The notes beneath the pieces were generated by a model. The model worked only from the letters and a program-made list of their open reading frames with translations, had not been told where the DNA came from and did not search any database. Positions 8,883-18,581 of a DNA stretch of 64,000 nucleotides are shown here, piece after piece. Position 1 is the first letter of the stretch; the number at the start of each line of letters is the position of its first letter. The position numbers were made by a program, and so were the translations under genes. This stretch comes from Nonomuraea muscovyensis (GTDB lineage: Bacteria > Actinomycetota > Actinomycetes > Streptosporangiales > Streptosporangiaceae), in NCBI RefSeq assembly GCF_014207745.1, contig NZ_JACHJB010000001.1, positions 62,001 through 126,000 on the forward strand. Reading direction: 5' to 3'.

Positions 8883-9851
8883 ATGGACATCCTGACCAGC
8901 GCCCTCCGGGCGGGCTTCTCCGTCGACGCGGCGTACTTCTGTCTGGCCGCCATCGGGCTCAACGTGCAGTTCGGGTACGCGGGCCTGATCAACTTCGGGC
9001 AGGCGGGGTTCCTCGCCGTCGGCGCGTACGGGTTCGCCGTCGGCTCCGTCGCCCTCGGGCTCCCCTTCTTCGCCGCGATCGGCCTCGGTTTGCTGTGCAG
9101 CATCGCGCTGGGCCTGCTCCTCGGGCTGCCCACCCTGCGGCTGCGCGCGGACTACCTCGCCATCGCGACCATCGCCGCCGCGGAGGTCCTGCGGCTGTTC
9201 TTCGGCGCGGCGTTCCAGGACGTCTTCCACGGACGTGACGGGATCTCCGGCTTCTCGGCGGGCTTCCAGGCGGCCAATCCCTTCGACCAGCCGTTCCTCG
9301 GCTACCGACCGGCCGACCTGTGGGTCATGACGGTGGGCTGGGGGCTGGTCGTGATCGCCAGCGTCGTCGTCTGGTCGATCATGCGCGGGCCGTGGGGCCG
9401 GGTGCTCATGGCGATCCGCGAGGACGAGGAGGCGGTCCGCAGCCTGGGCAAGAACGTCTACGCCTTCAAGATGCAGGCGCTGGCGATCGGCGGCCTCATC
9501 GGCGCTCTGGGCGGGTTCGTCGTCGCGCTGGGCCAGAACTCCGTGCAGCCGGACAACTTCAGCTTCGACCTGACCTTCATCGTGTGCACCATGCTCGTCC
9601 TCGGCGGCGCGGCCCGGATCATGGGCCCGGTCGTGGGCGCGGTCGTCTTCTGGGCGTTCCTGTCCCTGGTCAGCGGGATCCTGGGCGCTCTCACCGCGGG
9701 GCAGGACCCCGTCGTCCCGGCCTGGCTCATGACCGGCGACCAGATCGGCACGGTCAGGTTCGTCCTCGTGGGAGTCGCCCTGGTGCTGTTGATGATCTAT
9801 CGACCTCAAGGAATCTTCGGAGATCGTAAGGAGATGGCGCTCCATGCCTGA
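8883..9851 (+). CDS. livM: LivM-type branched-chain ABC permease
   Basis: 322 residues, very hydrophobic, with about eight to ten membrane segments. Family motifs NVQFGYAGLINFGQAGF (first third), LRADYLAIATIAAAEVLR, and the EAA-like loop REDEEAVRSLGKNVYAFKMQALA are visible. It pairs with LivH to form the channel. The ATG at 8883 follows a GAGAGG-like ribosome site and lies 14 bp after livH; its end overlaps livG by 8 bp. Confidence 0.92.
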   Translation: MDILTSALRAGFSVDAAYFCLAAIGLNVQFGYAGLINFGQAGFLAVGAYGFAVGSVALGLPFFAAIGLGLLCSIALGLLLGLPTLRLRADYLAIATIAAAEVLRLFFGAAFQDVFHGRDGISGFSAGFQAANPFDQPFLGYRPADLWVMTVGWGLVVIASVVVWSIMRGPWGRVLMAIREDEEAVRSLGKNVYAFKMQALAIGGLIGALGGFVVALGQNSVQPDNFSFDLTFIVCTMLVLGGAARIMGPVVGAVVFWAFLSLVSGILGALTAGQDPVVPAWLMTGDQIGTVRFVLVGVALVLLMIYRPQGIFGDRKEMALHA

Positions 9852-10701
9852 CCGCATCCCCTCCGCCGCCCGGTCCGGTCCTGATCCGGCCGTGATCCTC
9901 CGGGCGGAGAACGTGGCACGACGGTTCGGCGGATTCACCGCCGTCGACGTGGACCACCTGGCCGTCCGCCGAGGTGAGATCACCGCGCTGATCGGGCCGA
10001 ACGGGGCGGGCAAGTCCACGTTGTTCAACCTGCTGACCGGATTCGACCGTCCCGACGCCGGCCGGTGGGCCTTCGACGGTCATCCGCTGGCGGGTGTGCC
10101 CGCGCACAAGGTCGCGCGCATGGGCATGGTCCGCACGTTCCAGCTGACGCGAGTCCTGGCCCGCCTGACCGTGCTGGAGAACATGCGCATCGCCGCACCG
10201 GGTCAGCTCGGCGAGCGGCTGTGGGCGGCCCCCTTCAGCCTGGCCTGGCGCAGGGGCGAGAGGGACAACACCGCCCGTGCGCGCGCCCTGCTGTCCCGGT
10301 TCCTGCTGGACGGCAAGCGCGACGAACCGGCGGGCGCGCTGTCCGGCGGGCAGCGGAAACTGCTGGAGATGGCCCGCGCGCTCATGGCGGAGCCGCGGAT
10401 GGTGATGCTCGACGAGCCCATGGCCGGGGTGAACCCGGCGCTCAAGCAGTCTCTGCTCGGGCACATCGTGTCCCTGCGTGACGACGGCGTGAGCGTGCTG
10501 TTCGTCGAGCACGACATGGACATGGTGCACGAGATATCGGACCACGTCGTCGTCATGGCCCAGGGCCGGGTGATCGCCGAGGGCACCGCGCGCGAGGTCA
10601 CGCAGGACGAGCGGGTGGTGAGCGCGTATCTGGGCGAGCGTTTCGGCGACGACCTCGTGGAGACCGGCCCGACGCCGGGCGGCGGGAGCGGCGGCCGATG
10701 A
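9844..10701 (+). CDS. livG: LivG-type ABC ATP-binding protein
   Basis: 285 residues. Walker A is GPNGAGKST, the signature is LSGGQRKLLEMARALM, and Walker B is MVMLDEPMAGVNP. The segment FVEHDMDMVHEISDHVVVMAQG is typical of LivG. The protein is one of two ATPases energising the importer. The start overlaps livM by 8 bp and the end overlaps livF by 4 bp. The last dozen residues are a Gly-rich tail not seen in the core fold. Confidence 0.93.
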   Translation: MPDRIPSAARSGPDPAVILRAENVARRFGGFTAVDVDHLAVRRGEITALIGPNGAGKSTLFNLLTGFDRPDAGRWAFDGHPLAGVPAHKVARMGMVRTFQLTRVLARLTVLENMRIAAPGQLGERLWAAPFSLAWRRGERDNTARARALLSRFLLDGKRDEPAGALSGGQRKLLEMARALMAEPRMVMLDEPMAGVNPALKQSLLGHIVSLRDDGVSVLFVEHDMDMVHEISDHVVVMAQGRVIAEGTAREVTQDERVVSAYLGERFGDDLVETGPTPGGGSGGR

Positions 10702-11432
10702 GCACCACACACGGGTTGCTGGTCGCCGAAGACCTCGTCGCGGGTTACCTGCCGGGCGTCGACATCCTCAAGAAGGCCGGCCTCCGGTGCGACGAGGGGG
10801 AGGTCGTCGGCATCATCGGGCCCAACGGGGCGGGGAAGTCGACCCTGCTCAAGGCGCTGTTCGGGCTGGTGCCGATCCGCAGCGGGGCGGTCCGCCTGCG
10901 TGGCGCGGACATCACCGGCGAGCGCGCCGACTCTCTCGTGGCGCGCGGCGTCGGCTTCGTCCCGCAGACCGGCAACGTCTTCACCGGCCTCACGGTCGAG
11001 GAGAACCTCCAGATGGGCTGCTACCAGGCGCCCGCGACGTTCGCCGAACGGCTGGACGTCGTCGGCGACCTGTTCCCGTCGCTGCTCGACAGGCGGCACC
11101 GCCCGGCCGGCTCGCTGTCCGGCGGGGAACGGCAGATGGTGGCGATGGGCCGCGCGCTCATGATGAACCCCTCGGTGCTCCTGCTCGACGAGCCGTCCGC
11201 CGGTCTCTCGCCGCACATGCAGGACGAGGTGTTCGTCCAGACGAGGAGCGTCAACCGCGCGGGGGTGAGCGTCGTGATCGTCGAGCAGAACGCGCGGCGG
11301 TGCCTGGAGATCTGCGACCGGGGATATGTGCTGGACCAGGGCGCCAACGCCATGACGGCGACGGGCCGGGAGCTCATGCACGATCCCAAGGTCGTCGAGC
11401 TGTACCTCGGAACCCTGGGACGTGACACGTGA
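10698..11432 (+). CDS. livF: LivF-type ABC ATP-binding protein
   Basis: 244 residues. Walker A GPNGAGKST, signature LSGGERQMVAMGRALM, Walker B VLLLDEPSAGLSP, and the VEQNARRCLEICDRGYVLDQG stretch identify LivF. It completes a full LivJHMGF importer. The ATG overlaps the livG stop. The next gene begins 70 bp later beyond an inverted repeat, so the transport and catabolic genes could be one transcript or two. Confidence 0.93.
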   Translation: MSTTHGLLVAEDLVAGYLPGVDILKKAGLRCDEGEVVGIIGPNGAGKSTLLKALFGLVPIRSGAVRLRGADITGERADSLVARGVGFVPQTGNVFTGLTVEENLQMGCYQAPATFAERLDVVGDLFPSLLDRRHRPAGSLSGGERQMVAMGRALMMNPSVLLLDEPSAGLSPHMQDEVFVQTRSVNRAGVSVVIVEQNARRCLEICDRGYVLDQGANAMTATGRELMHDPKVVELYLGTLGRDT

Positions 11433-11459
11433 GGTATGCCTTCATGGACATGACAGAGC

Positions 11460-11478
11460 CCGCAAATCCTATTTGCGG
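11460..11478 (+). promoter_or_regulatory. Perfect inverted repeat before the 3-hydroxyanthranilate operon
   Basis: CCGCAAAT-CCT-ATTTGCGG, 8-bp perfect arms, in the 70-bp gap between livF and the first catabolic gene, 24 bp before its start. The A/T content of the arms is unusual for this genome. It could be an operator (the nearby LysR regulator is a candidate) or a leader hairpin. Confidence 0.5.
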
Positions 11479-11502
11479 AGCATGGCTCCTGGCGGTGAGC
11501 AT

Positions 11503-12987
11503 ATGAGCATGACCACAGCGTTCGCGGAGGGCATCGTCCGCAACTTCGTCGACGGCCGGTTCGCCGAGCCCGACACCGGGTCGTTGTTCGACAACGTCGA
11601 TCCCGCCACCGGCCGAGTGGCCGGACGCGTGCACGAGGCCGACGCCGCGCTGGTGGACCGCGCCGTGCGCTCGGCGCGCCGGGCGCTCGCCGGTCCCTGG
11701 TCCTCGTGGACGACGAACGCGCGCACGGCGCTGCTCCGCCGCGCGGCCGACCGGATCGAGGAGCGCTTCGAGGAGTTCGTCGCGGCGGAGGTCCGCGACA
11801 CCGGCAAACCGGTGACGCACGCTCGTGACGTCGACGTGGCCCGCGCCCTCACCAACCTCCGGGCCTTCGCCGACGTCGTGGGATCGGCCGGGCAACCGTC
11901 GTTCCTCACCGAACTGGCGGACGGGCGCCGCGCGCTCAACTACGCGGTCCGCAAGCCGCTGGGCGTCGTCGCGGTCGTGGTCCCGTGGAACCTGCCGCTG
12001 CTGTTGCTGACCTGGAAGGTCGCGCCCGCGCTCGCCTGCGGCAACGCCGTGGTGGTCAAGCCGAGCGAGGAGACGCCCTCGACGGCGACCCTGCTGGCCG
12101 AGGTGCTGCGCGAGGTGGGCCTGCCGGACGGCGTCTACAACGTGGTCCACGGATTCGGCCGGGGCTCCGCGGGCGAGTTCCTCACGACGCACCCCGGCAT
12201 CGACGGCGTGACGTTCACGGGCTCCACGGCGACCGGCTCGCAGGTGATGCGGACCGTCGCGGGACGTGTCCGGCCCGTGTCCTTCGAGCTCGGCGGCAAG
12301 AACGCGGCCGTCGTGTTCGCCGACGCCGATCTGGACACGACGCTGGACGGGCTCAGGCGGTCGATCTTCTCGAACACCGGCCAGGTGTGCCTGTGCACCG
12401 AACGCGTCTACGTCCAGCGCCCGATCTTCGACGACGTGGTCGACGGCCTCGTCGCCCGGGCGAAGGCGCTCACCCTGGGCGACCCGCTCAGCGAGACGAC
12501 GACGACGGGCCCGCTCATCTCCCGGGCCCACCGCGACAAGGTGCTCACCTACTTCGGCCTGGCCCGGGAGGCGGGCGCGACGACCGTCGTCGGCGGCGGC
12601 ATCCCGTCGATGACACCGGACCTCGACGGTGGCTCGTGGATCGAACCCACCCTCTGGGTCGGCCTGGGCCAGGAGGCCCGTCCCATGCGGGACGAGGTGT
12701 TCGGCCCGGTGGCCGGGGTGATCCCGTTCGACTCCGAGGAGGAGGCGATCGCGCTGGCGAACGACACCGACTACGGCCTCGCGTCGTCCGTGTGGACCTC
12801 GGATCTCACCCGCGGCCACCGCGTGGCCCAGGCGATGCGGGTCGGCATGTCCTGGGTCAACACCTGGTTCCTGCGGGACCTGCGCTCCCCGTTCGGCGGC
12901 ATGGGCCTGTCGGGGATCGGCCGCGAGGGCGGCGAGTCCTCGCTCCACTTCTACACCGAACCGACGAATGTGTGCGTGCAACTATGA
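11503..12987 (+). CDS. nbaE: 2-aminomuconic 6-semialdehyde dehydrogenase (aldehyde dehydrogenase family)
   Basis: 494 residues, standard aldehyde dehydrogenase length. The general base is Glu262 (FELGGKN) and the catalytic thiol Cys296 (NTGQVCLCTER), 34 residues apart as usual. It should oxidise 2-aminomuconate semialdehyde to 2-aminomuconate with NAD+. By sequence alone a hydroxymuconic semialdehyde dehydrogenase is equally possible; the downstream deaminase, 3-HAA dioxygenase and ACMS decarboxylase decide for the amino substrate. The ATG at 11503 follows GGCGGTGAG; an ATG at 11482 is an alternative. The stop overlaps the next gene by 4 nt. Confidence 0.88.
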   Translation: MSMTTAFAEGIVRNFVDGRFAEPDTGSLFDNVDPATGRVAGRVHEADAALVDRAVRSARRALAGPWSSWTTNARTALLRRAADRIEERFEEFVAAEVRDTGKPVTHARDVDVARALTNLRAFADVVGSAGQPSFLTELADGRRALNYAVRKPLGVVAVVVPWNLPLLLLTWKVAPALACGNAVVVKPSEETPSTATLLAEVLREVGLPDGVYNVVHGFGRGSAGEFLTTHPGIDGVTFTGSTATGSQVMRTVAGRVRPVSFELGGKNAAVVFADADLDTTLDGLRRSIFSNTGQVCLCTERVYVQRPIFDDVVDGLVARAKALTLGDPLSETTTTGPLISRAHRDKVLTYFGLAREAGATTVVGGGIPSMTPDLDGGSWIEPTLWVGLGQEARPMRDEVFGPVAGVIPFDSEEEAIALANDTDYGLASSVWTSDLTRGHRVAQAMRVGMSWVNTWFLRDLRSPFGGMGLSGIGREGGESSLHFYTEPTNVCVQL

Positions 12988-13775
12988 CGACAACCATCAC
13001 CGCCGCGGCCGAACGGCTGCTCACCGCCGCGAGAGACGGCGTTCCGTGCGCCCCGGTGCGGGACCTGATCGGCGCCGGCGACCTCGACCAGGCGTACGCC
13101 GTCCAGGAGGCCGTCGCCGCCGCGCGCGAGCGGGCCGGATCCCGCGTCGCCGGCTACAAGATCGGCCTGACCACGAGGTCGGTGCAGGAGCAGTTCGGCG
13201 TCTTCGAGCCCGACTTCGGGCTCGTCTTCGACGACATGCTGCATGCCCACGGCAGCGAACTGGACCGCGGCGCCTACCTGCAGCCCCGGGTCGAGGCCGA
13301 GATCGCATTCGTGCTGGAGACCGGCATCGAGACGCCCAGGCCGTCGGTGGCCGACGTGATCCGGGCGACCGGCTTCGTCCTGCCGGCCATCGAGGTCGTG
13401 GACTCGCGGATCGCCGGCTGGGACATCACGATCAGCGACACGATCGCCGACAACGCCTCCAGCGGCGCGGTGGTGCTCGGCACGACCCCGCGGTCCCTTG
13501 ACCGTCTGGAACTCGCGGACGTCAGCATGGTCCTGGAGAAGGACGGCGAGGACGTCTCCTTCGGCTCGGGCGCCGCGTGCATGGGGTCGCCGCTCGTCGC
13601 GGCCACCTGGATCGCGCGCGAACTCGTCCGCCGCGGCCGGCCGCCGCAAGCCGGCGACGTCATCATGACCGGTGCGCTCGGGCCGATGGTCGACGTCGCG
13701 GGCACCGGGCGGTTCACGGCCCGGTTGTCCGGGCTCGGCCAGGTCGAGGTCACCTTCGTCGAGCGGGAGCTGTGA
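12984..13775 (+). CDS. nbaH: 2-oxopent-4-enoate hydratase (2-keto-4-pentenoate hydratase)
   Basis: 263 residues of the MhpD/DmpE hydratase-decarboxylase family. Typical segments are [17 protein letters not shown], the metal-binding ARVEAEIAF-type strand seen here as [13 protein letters not shown], and [12 protein letters not shown] followed by [11 protein letters not shown]. It adds water to 2-oxopent-4-enoate to give 4-hydroxy-2-oxovalerate, using a divalent metal. The paralogous gene at 15744 is assigned the decarboxylase because it sits next to the deaminase gene and has [10 protein letters not shown] in place of [13 protein letters not shown] overlap with the preceding gene. Confidence 0.87.
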   Translation: MTTTITAAAERLLTAARDGVPCAPVRDLIGAGDLDQAYAVQEAVAAARERAGSRVAGYKIGLTTRSVQEQFGVFEPDFGLVFDDMLHAHGSELDRGAYLQPRVEAEIAFVLETGIETPRPSVADVIRATGFVLPAIEVVDSRIAGWDITISDTIADNASSGAVVLGTTPRSLDRLELADVSMVLEKDGEDVSFGSGAACMGSPLVAATWIARELVRRGRPPQAGDVIMTGALGPMVDVAGTGRFTARLSGLGQVEVTFVEREL

Positions 13776-14731
13776 TGGCCGCGGACCGGAAGGCGGGGGC
13801 CGTCGTCATCGGCTCCGGCAACATCGGGACGGATCTCATGTTCAAGATCGAGCGGCTCTCGAAGCGGCTCTCGATGGCGGCCATGGTCGGCATCGACCCG
13901 GCCTCCGACGGCCTGGCGCGGGCCCGCAGGCGTGGTGTCGCGACCACGGCGGACGGCGTCGACGGGCTCGCCGGGCTGCCCCAGTTCCGCGACGCGGCGG
14001 TGATCTTCGATGCGACGTCCGCCGGGGCGCACGAACGGCATGCCGCGTTCGCGCGGCGGCACGGCAAGCTCATGATCGACCTGACGCCCGCGGCCCTGGG
14101 GCCCTACGCCGTGCCCACGGTCAATCTGGACGAGATGCACTTCGCCGACAACGTGAACATGGTGACGTGCGGCGGCCAGGCGACCATCCCCGTCGTCGCG
14201 GCCGTCGCCGGGGTGGCCCCGGTCGCCTATGCCGAGATCGTCGCCTCGATCGCCTCGCGGTCCGCCGGGCCGGGGACCCGCGCCAACATCGACGAGTTCA
14301 CCGAGACCACCAGCCGCGCGATCGAGTCCGTCGGCGGGGCCGGGGTCGGCAAGGCGATCATCATCCTCAACCCGGCGGATCCCCCCGTCATCATGAGGGA
14401 CACGGTCTACTGCCTGGTGGAGGACGCGGCCGGGCGTGACCGGCTCGACCACGACGCGGTCGCGCGAGCGGTCGCGGACATGGTGGCGCGGGTCCAGGAC
14501 TACGTTCCCGGATACCGGCTCAAGCAGGCCACCCAGTTCGACCGGCTGTCCGGCGTCCACGTCCCCGCGCTCGGCCGCGCGTTCACCGGGACCAGGGTCT
14601 CGGTCTTCCTCGAGGTGTCCGGGGCCGGCCACTACCTGCCCGAGTACGCCGGCAACCTCGACATCATGACCTCGGCCGCGCTGCGGACGGCCGAGCGGAT
14701 TCTGGAACTCCGCGAGGGGGCCAGGCTGTGA
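13775..14731 (+). CDS. nbaJ: Acetaldehyde dehydrogenase (acylating)
   Basis: 318 residues. The N-terminal nucleotide-binding loop is IGSGNIGTD, and the catalytic cysteine is Cys132 in [12 protein letters not shown]. Other family segments are [14 protein letters not shown] and [16 protein letters not shown]. It converts acetaldehyde, CoA and NAD+ to acetyl-CoA, and in this family is channelled acetaldehyde by the aldolase encoded next. The ATG at 13775 shares its A with the preceding TGA; a GTG one codon upstream is possible. Confidence 0.94.
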   Translation: MAADRKAGAVVIGSGNIGTDLMFKIERLSKRLSMAAMVGIDPASDGLARARRRGVATTADGVDGLAGLPQFRDAAVIFDATSAGAHERHAAFARRHGKLMIDLTPAALGPYAVPTVNLDEMHFADNVNMVTCGGQATIPVVAAVAGVAPVAYAEIVASIASRSAGPGTRANIDEFTETTSRAIESVGGAGVGKAIIILNPADPPVIMRDTVYCLVEDAAGRDRLDHDAVARAVADMVARVQDYVPGYRLKQATQFDRLSGVHVPALGRAFTGTRVSVFLEVSGAGHYLPEYAGNLDIMTSAALRTAERILELREGARL

Positions 14732-15747
14732 AGCTCTACCTGCAGGACGTGACCCTGCGCGACGGGATGCACGCGATGGGGCACGCGTACTCGACCGAAC
14801 ACGTGCGCCGGATCGCGGCGGCCGTCGACGCGGCCGGGGTCGACGCCGTCGAGGTGGCGCACGGTGACGGCCTCGGCGGTTCGAGCGCGAACTACGGCTT
14901 CGGCGCGCACTCCGATCTCGAATGGATCGAAGCGGCGGCCGAGGTGCTGCGCCACGCCAGGCTCACCACGCTGCTCATCCCCGGGATCGGCACGATCAAG
15001 GACCTGGAGCGGGCGCACCGGCACGGCGTCACCAGCGTCAGGATCGCCACGCACTGCACCGAGGCCGACATCGCGGCCCAGCACATCGACTGGGCGCGGT
15101 CCCACGACATGGACGTCTGCGGGTTCCTCATGCTCAGCCACATGCTCGATCCCGCGCCGCTCGCGGCGCAGGCCGCGCTCATGGAGTCGTACGGCGCCAC
15201 CTGCGTCTACGTCACGGACTCGGGGGGACGCCTGACCGGCCGTGACGTCGCCGCCCGCGTCGACGCCTACCGTGACGTGCTGGACCCGGGGACCGAGATC
15301 GGGATCCACGCGCACGAGAACCTCTCGCTGTCGGTGGCCAACAGCGTGACCGCCGTCGAGCACGGAGCGGTGCGCGTCGACGTGGCGCTGGCCGGGCAGG
15401 GCGCCGGTGCGGGCAACTGCCCCGCGGAGCCCTTCGTGGCGGTCGCCGACCTGCTGGGCTGGGAGCACGGATGCGATCTCTTCGCCCTCCAGGACGCGGC
15501 CGACGACATCGTCCGCCCGCTCCGCCCGCACCCCGTCAGGGTGGACCGCGAGACGCTGACGCTGGGATACGCGGGTGTCTACTCCAGTTTCCTGCTCCAT
15601 GCCGGGCGCGCGGCCGAGAGGCACGGCCTCGACGCGCGCGCCATCCTGATGGAGGCGGGCCGCCGCCGGCTCGTCGGCGGCCAGGAGGACATGATCGCCG
15701 ACGTCGCCCTCGACCTGGTCGCCGCGGCTCGGGAGGAGGTCCGATGA
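14728..15747 (+). CDS. nbaI: 4-hydroxy-2-oxovalerate aldolase
   Basis: 339 residues, a TIM-barrel class II aldolase of the DmpG/BphI type. The N-terminal VTLRDGMHA supplies Arg11 and Asp12, and His194 and His196 in GIHAHEN are the expected Mn2+ ligands. The C-terminal helical communication domain that contacts the dehydrogenase is present ([20 protein letters not shown]). It splits 4-hydroxy-2-oxovalerate into pyruvate and acetaldehyde. GTG start in a GTGA overlap with the dehydrogenase gene. Confidence 0.94.
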   Translation: MKLYLQDVTLRDGMHAMGHAYSTEHVRRIAAAVDAAGVDAVEVAHGDGLGGSSANYGFGAHSDLEWIEAAAEVLRHARLTTLLIPGIGTIKDLERAHRHGVTSVRIATHCTEADIAAQHIDWARSHDMDVCGFLMLSHMLDPAPLAAQAALMESYGATCVYVTDSGGRLTGRDVAARVDAYRDVLDPGTEIGIHAHENLSLSVANSVTAVEHGAVRVDVALAGQGAGAGNCPAEPFVAVADLLGWEHGCDLFALQDAADDIVRPLRPHPVRVDRETLTLGYAGVYSSFLLHAGRAAERHGLDARAILMEAGRRRLVGGQEDMIADVALDLVAAAREEVR

Positions 15748-16571
15748 GCCTTACGGACGGTGAGATCGTCGAGCTCGCGCGGGAGCTGGACGACGCCCAG
15801 ACGTCGGCGCGCGCGGTCACCGGCCGCTCGGCGGGCGAGGACTGGGACGTCTTGAGCGCGTACCGGGTGCAGCGGCACCTCGTGGCACGCCGCCGGTCCC
15901 GTGGCGAACAGCCGATCGGTCTCAAGCTCGGTTTCACGAGCCGGGCGAAGATGCGCCAGATGGGCGTCCACGACGTCATCGTCGGGCAGCTCACCGACGC
16001 GATGGACGTCCCCGACGGCGGTGAGCTGAGCCTCGACGGCCTGATCCAGCCGAGAGTCGAGCCCGAGGTCGCCTTCAGGATCGCCCGGGACGTCGACCTG
16101 GACGACCCGCGGGCCTGCGTCGCGACCGCCGTGGACGCCGTGGCCCCGGCACTGGAGATCATCGACTCGCGCTACCGGGACTTCCGGTTCTCCTACGCGG
16201 ACGTGATCGCCGACAACACCTCCGCGGCGGCGTTCGTGATCGGGCCGTGGGCTCCGGTACGGCCGCTCGACAACCTGGCCGTGCGGATGACCGTCGGACC
16301 CCGGACCGTCTCGACCGGGACGACGGGCGCCATCCTCGGTGATCCGATCCGCGGCCTGCGGCTGCTCGCCGGGATCTGCCGCCGCCACGCGATCCCGGTC
16401 CGCGCGGGCGACGTCGTCCTCGCCGGCGCGGCGACCGCGGCGGTTCCGCTCACCGGGGGCCCGCTGGACGAGGGTCCGCTGATCGAGGGTTTCGTCACCG
16501 CGCAGGTGGCGGACCTGGGCCGGGTGTCCGTGAGGGTGACCCGGGCCCGGAAGGGAGGCGACGCGTCATGA
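15744..16571 (+). CDS. nbaG: 4-oxalocrotonate decarboxylase (2-oxo-3-hexenedioate decarboxylase)
   Basis: 275 residues, same fold as the hydratase at 12984 but distinct in sequence. It has [32 protein letters not shown] and [13 protein letters not shown] followed by [12 protein letters not shown]. It removes CO2 from 4-oxalocrotonate, the product of 2-aminomuconate deamination, giving 2-oxopent-4-enoate; in other pathways it forms a complex with the hydratase. Overlaps both neighbours by 4 nt. Confidence 0.86.
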   Translation: MSLTDGEIVELARELDDAQTSARAVTGRSAGEDWDVLSAYRVQRHLVARRRSRGEQPIGLKLGFTSRAKMRQMGVHDVIVGQLTDAMDVPDGGELSLDGLIQPRVEPEVAFRIARDVDLDDPRACVATAVDAVAPALEIIDSRYRDFRFSYADVIADNTSAAAFVIGPWAPVRPLDNLAVRMTVGPRTVSTGTTGAILGDPIRGLRLLAGICRRHAIPVRAGDVVLAGAATAAVPLTGGPLDEGPLIEGFVTAQVADLGRVSVRVTRARKGGDAS

Positions 16572-17035
16572 CGAACCGGCACGACGGCAGCCGCACGATC
16601 GACGGGCTCGCCCGTCCCCGTGGCAGGTTCCCGCACGTGAAGGTGGCGGGAGACCTGGTGTTCGTGTCCGGCACCAGCTCGCGACGGCCCGACAACACCT
16701 TCGCCGGAGTCGAGGCCGACGAGCTCGGCACCGCCAGCCTCGACATCCGCGCGCAGACCCGCGCGGTCATCGAGAACATCGAGCGCATCCTCGGCGAGGT
16801 CGGCGCGACCCTGCCGGACGTGCTCCAGGTGACCGCCTACCTCACGTCCATGAACGACTTCGGCGGGTACAACGAGGTCTACGCCGAGTTCTTCGACGAG
16901 AGCGGGCCGACGCGGACGACGGTCGCGGTCCACCAGCTGCCCCACCCGCACCTGCTGATCGAGATGCAGGTCATCGCACGGAACCCGCACTCGCGCCCGC
17001 ACCCGCACCCGACCGACGAAGGAGAACGCTCGTGA
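16568..17035 (+). CDS. nbaF: 2-aminomuconate deaminase (RidA/YjgF family)
   Basis: 155 residues of the RidA fold. Diagnostic pieces are [36 protein letters not shown], and the C-terminal [14 protein letters not shown] where RidA proteins normally carry the ligand-binding Arg-x-Glu region. The family includes the 2-aminomuconate deaminase of nitrobenzoate and aminophenol pathways, and the context fits that activity (release of ammonia to form 4-oxalocrotonate). The last 15 residues are a His/Pro tail encoded by short CGCACC-like repeats. Overlaps the next gene by 4 nt. Confidence 0.86.
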   Translation: MTNRHDGSRTIDGLARPRGRFPHVKVAGDLVFVSGTSSRRPDNTFAGVEADELGTASLDIRAQTRAVIENIERILGEVGATLPDVLQVTAYLTSMNDFGGYNEVYAEFFDESGPTRTTVAVHQLPHPHLLIEMQVIARNPHSRPHPHPTDEGERS

Positions 17036-17559
17036 CGAACGCGCCCTTCCCCGCTCCGATCAACTTCGCCTCGTGGATCAGTGAGCACGAGCACCTGCTG
17101 AAGCCGCCGGTGAACAACCGGACCATCCAGGTCGGCACGGACTTCATCGTCCAGGTGGTGGGCGGTCCGAACCAGCGGACCGACTTCCACCTCGATCCCT
17201 ACGAGGAGTGGTTCTACCAGATCAAGGGCGACATGCACGTCGATCTCATGACGCCCGACGGCCCGCGGACCGTCCACATCAGGGAGGGCGAGGTGTGGCT
17301 CCTCCCCCGGAACCTGCCGCACTCGCCGCAGCGGCCGCAGGACGGCTCCGTCGGGCTGGTCATCGAGCGGATCCGCGAGGAGGGAACGCTGGAGAAGTTC
17401 CAGTGGTACTGCCCCACCTGCGCCAACCTCGTCCACGAGGTGGAGCTCCAGGTGCGGGACATCGTGGCCGACCTGCCTCCCGTGTTCGAGGAGTTCTACC
17501 GCAGTGAGGACGGGCGCACCTGTGACGCCTGCGGCACCGTGCACCCGGGCAAGGGCTGA
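17032..17559 (+). CDS. nbaC: 3-hydroxyanthranilate 3,4-dioxygenase
   Basis: 175 residues, cupin fold. The Fe(II) ligands are His53 and Glu59 ([11 protein letters not shown]) and His97 (LPHSPQRP). The C-terminal rubredoxin-like metal site of bacterial enzymes is intact: CPTC then CDAC. It opens the ring of 3-hydroxyanthranilate with O2 to 2-amino-3-carboxymuconate semialdehyde. This is the committed step of the pathway and fixes the substrate of the whole operon. GTG start, overlapping the deaminase stop by 4 nt. Confidence 0.95.
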   Translation: MTNAPFPAPINFASWISEHEHLLKPPVNNRTIQVGTDFIVQVVGGPNQRTDFHLDPYEEWFYQIKGDMHVDLMTPDGPRTVHIREGEVWLLPRNLPHSPQRPQDGSVGLVIERIREEGTLEKFQWYCPTCANLVHEVELQVRDIVADLPPVFEEFYRSEDGRTCDACGTVHPGKG

Positions 17560-17563
17560 GACC

Positions 17564-18559
17564 GTGACCATGAGCGGCTCCGTCGACGTGCACACGCACT
17601 ACGTTCCTCGTGGCTGGCCCGACCTGGGGTCGGTGGACGAGCCCCTGCCCTGGCTGCGCATCGACTCGGAACGCGACGCCATGATCATGATGGGCTCCAA
17701 GGAGTTCCGCGCCATCCGCGACAACTGCTGGGACGCCGAGGTGCGCGTCGGCGAGATGGACGCCGACGGGGTGGACGTCCAGGTCCTCTCGCCGACGCCC
17801 GCCTTCTTCTCCTACGGCCAGTCCCCCGTCCAGGGCGCCAAGATCTCGGCGATCTTCAACGATCTGGCGCTCGACATCTGCGCGCCCGCCCCCGAGCGGC
17901 TCCTGCCGTTCTGCCAGGTGCCGCTCCAGGACCCCGACGCGGCCTGCCGCGAGCTCGAACGGTCGATCGCGAACGGTCATCGCGGGGTCGAGATCGGCAA
18001 CCACGTGGGCGAGCGGGATCTGGACAGCGCGGGGATCGTGACGTTCCTGCAGCACGCGGCCGCGCTGGACGTTCCGGTGTTCGTCCATCCCTGGGACATG
18101 GCGACGTCGACGCGGCTCGACCGGTGGATGGCGCAGTGGCTGACGGGGATGCCCGCCGAGACGCACCTGTCGATCCTCGCCCTGATCCTCGGCGGCGTGT
18201 TCGACCGGATCGATCCCGGCCTGCGGATCTGCTTCGCTCATGGGGGCGGCTCGTTCGCCTTCTGGGTCGGGCGCATGGACAACGCGTGGCATCAACGCCA
18301 CGACGTCATCGGGACGTCGGAGCATCCGCCGTCGCACTACCTCGGCCGCTTCTACACCGACTCGGTGGTCTTCGACCACCGGGCGCTGCGGTTACTGGTG
18401 GACACGATCGGCGCCGACCGGGTGCTGCTCGGCAGCGACTACCCCTATCCCCTGGGCGAACGCCCGGCCGGCCGCGTGGTGCGTACGAGTCCCCACCTCG
18501 GGGAGGCCGAACGCCGGGCGATCCTCCGCGGGAACGCCGAGACGTTCCTGGGCCTGTGA
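17564..18559 (+). CDS. nbaD: 2-amino-3-carboxymuconate-6-semialdehyde decarboxylase (ACMSD)
   Basis: 331 residues, amidohydrolase-superfamily barrel. The N-terminal metal pair is VDVHTHYVP, followed by a central VFVHPWD and HGGGSFAFWVGRMDNAW with the YTDSVVFD segment, and the C-terminal LLGSDYPYPLGE holds the catalytic aspartate. It removes the carboxylate from the ring-cleavage product, directing flux to 2-aminomuconate semialdehyde rather than to quinolinate. GTG 17564 is preferred (AAGGG at proper spacing); ATG 17570 is the alternative. Last gene of the operon; the LysR gene converges on it 22 bp away. Confidence 0.93.
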   Translation: MTMSGSVDVHTHYVPRGWPDLGSVDEPLPWLRIDSERDAMIMMGSKEFRAIRDNCWDAEVRVGEMDADGVDVQVLSPTPAFFSYGQSPVQGAKISAIFNDLALDICAPAPERLLPFCQVPLQDPDAACRELERSIANGHRGVEIGNHVGERDLDSAGIVTFLQHAAALDVPVFVHPWDMATSTRLDRWMAQWLTGMPAETHLSILALILGGVFDRIDPGLRICFAHGGGSFAFWVGRMDNAWHQRHDVIGTSEHPPSHYLGRFYTDSVVFDHRALRLLVDTIGADRVLLGSDYPYPLGERPAGRVVRTSPHLGEAERRAILRGNAETFLGL

Positions 18560-18581
18560 ACCCGGGCCGCCGACGCATCGG

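Noticed and set aside
12984-16571. The two hydratase/decarboxylase paralogues as a recent duplication
   Set aside because: They share fold and motifs but differ widely in sequence and are the two distinct, expected enzymes of the pathway.
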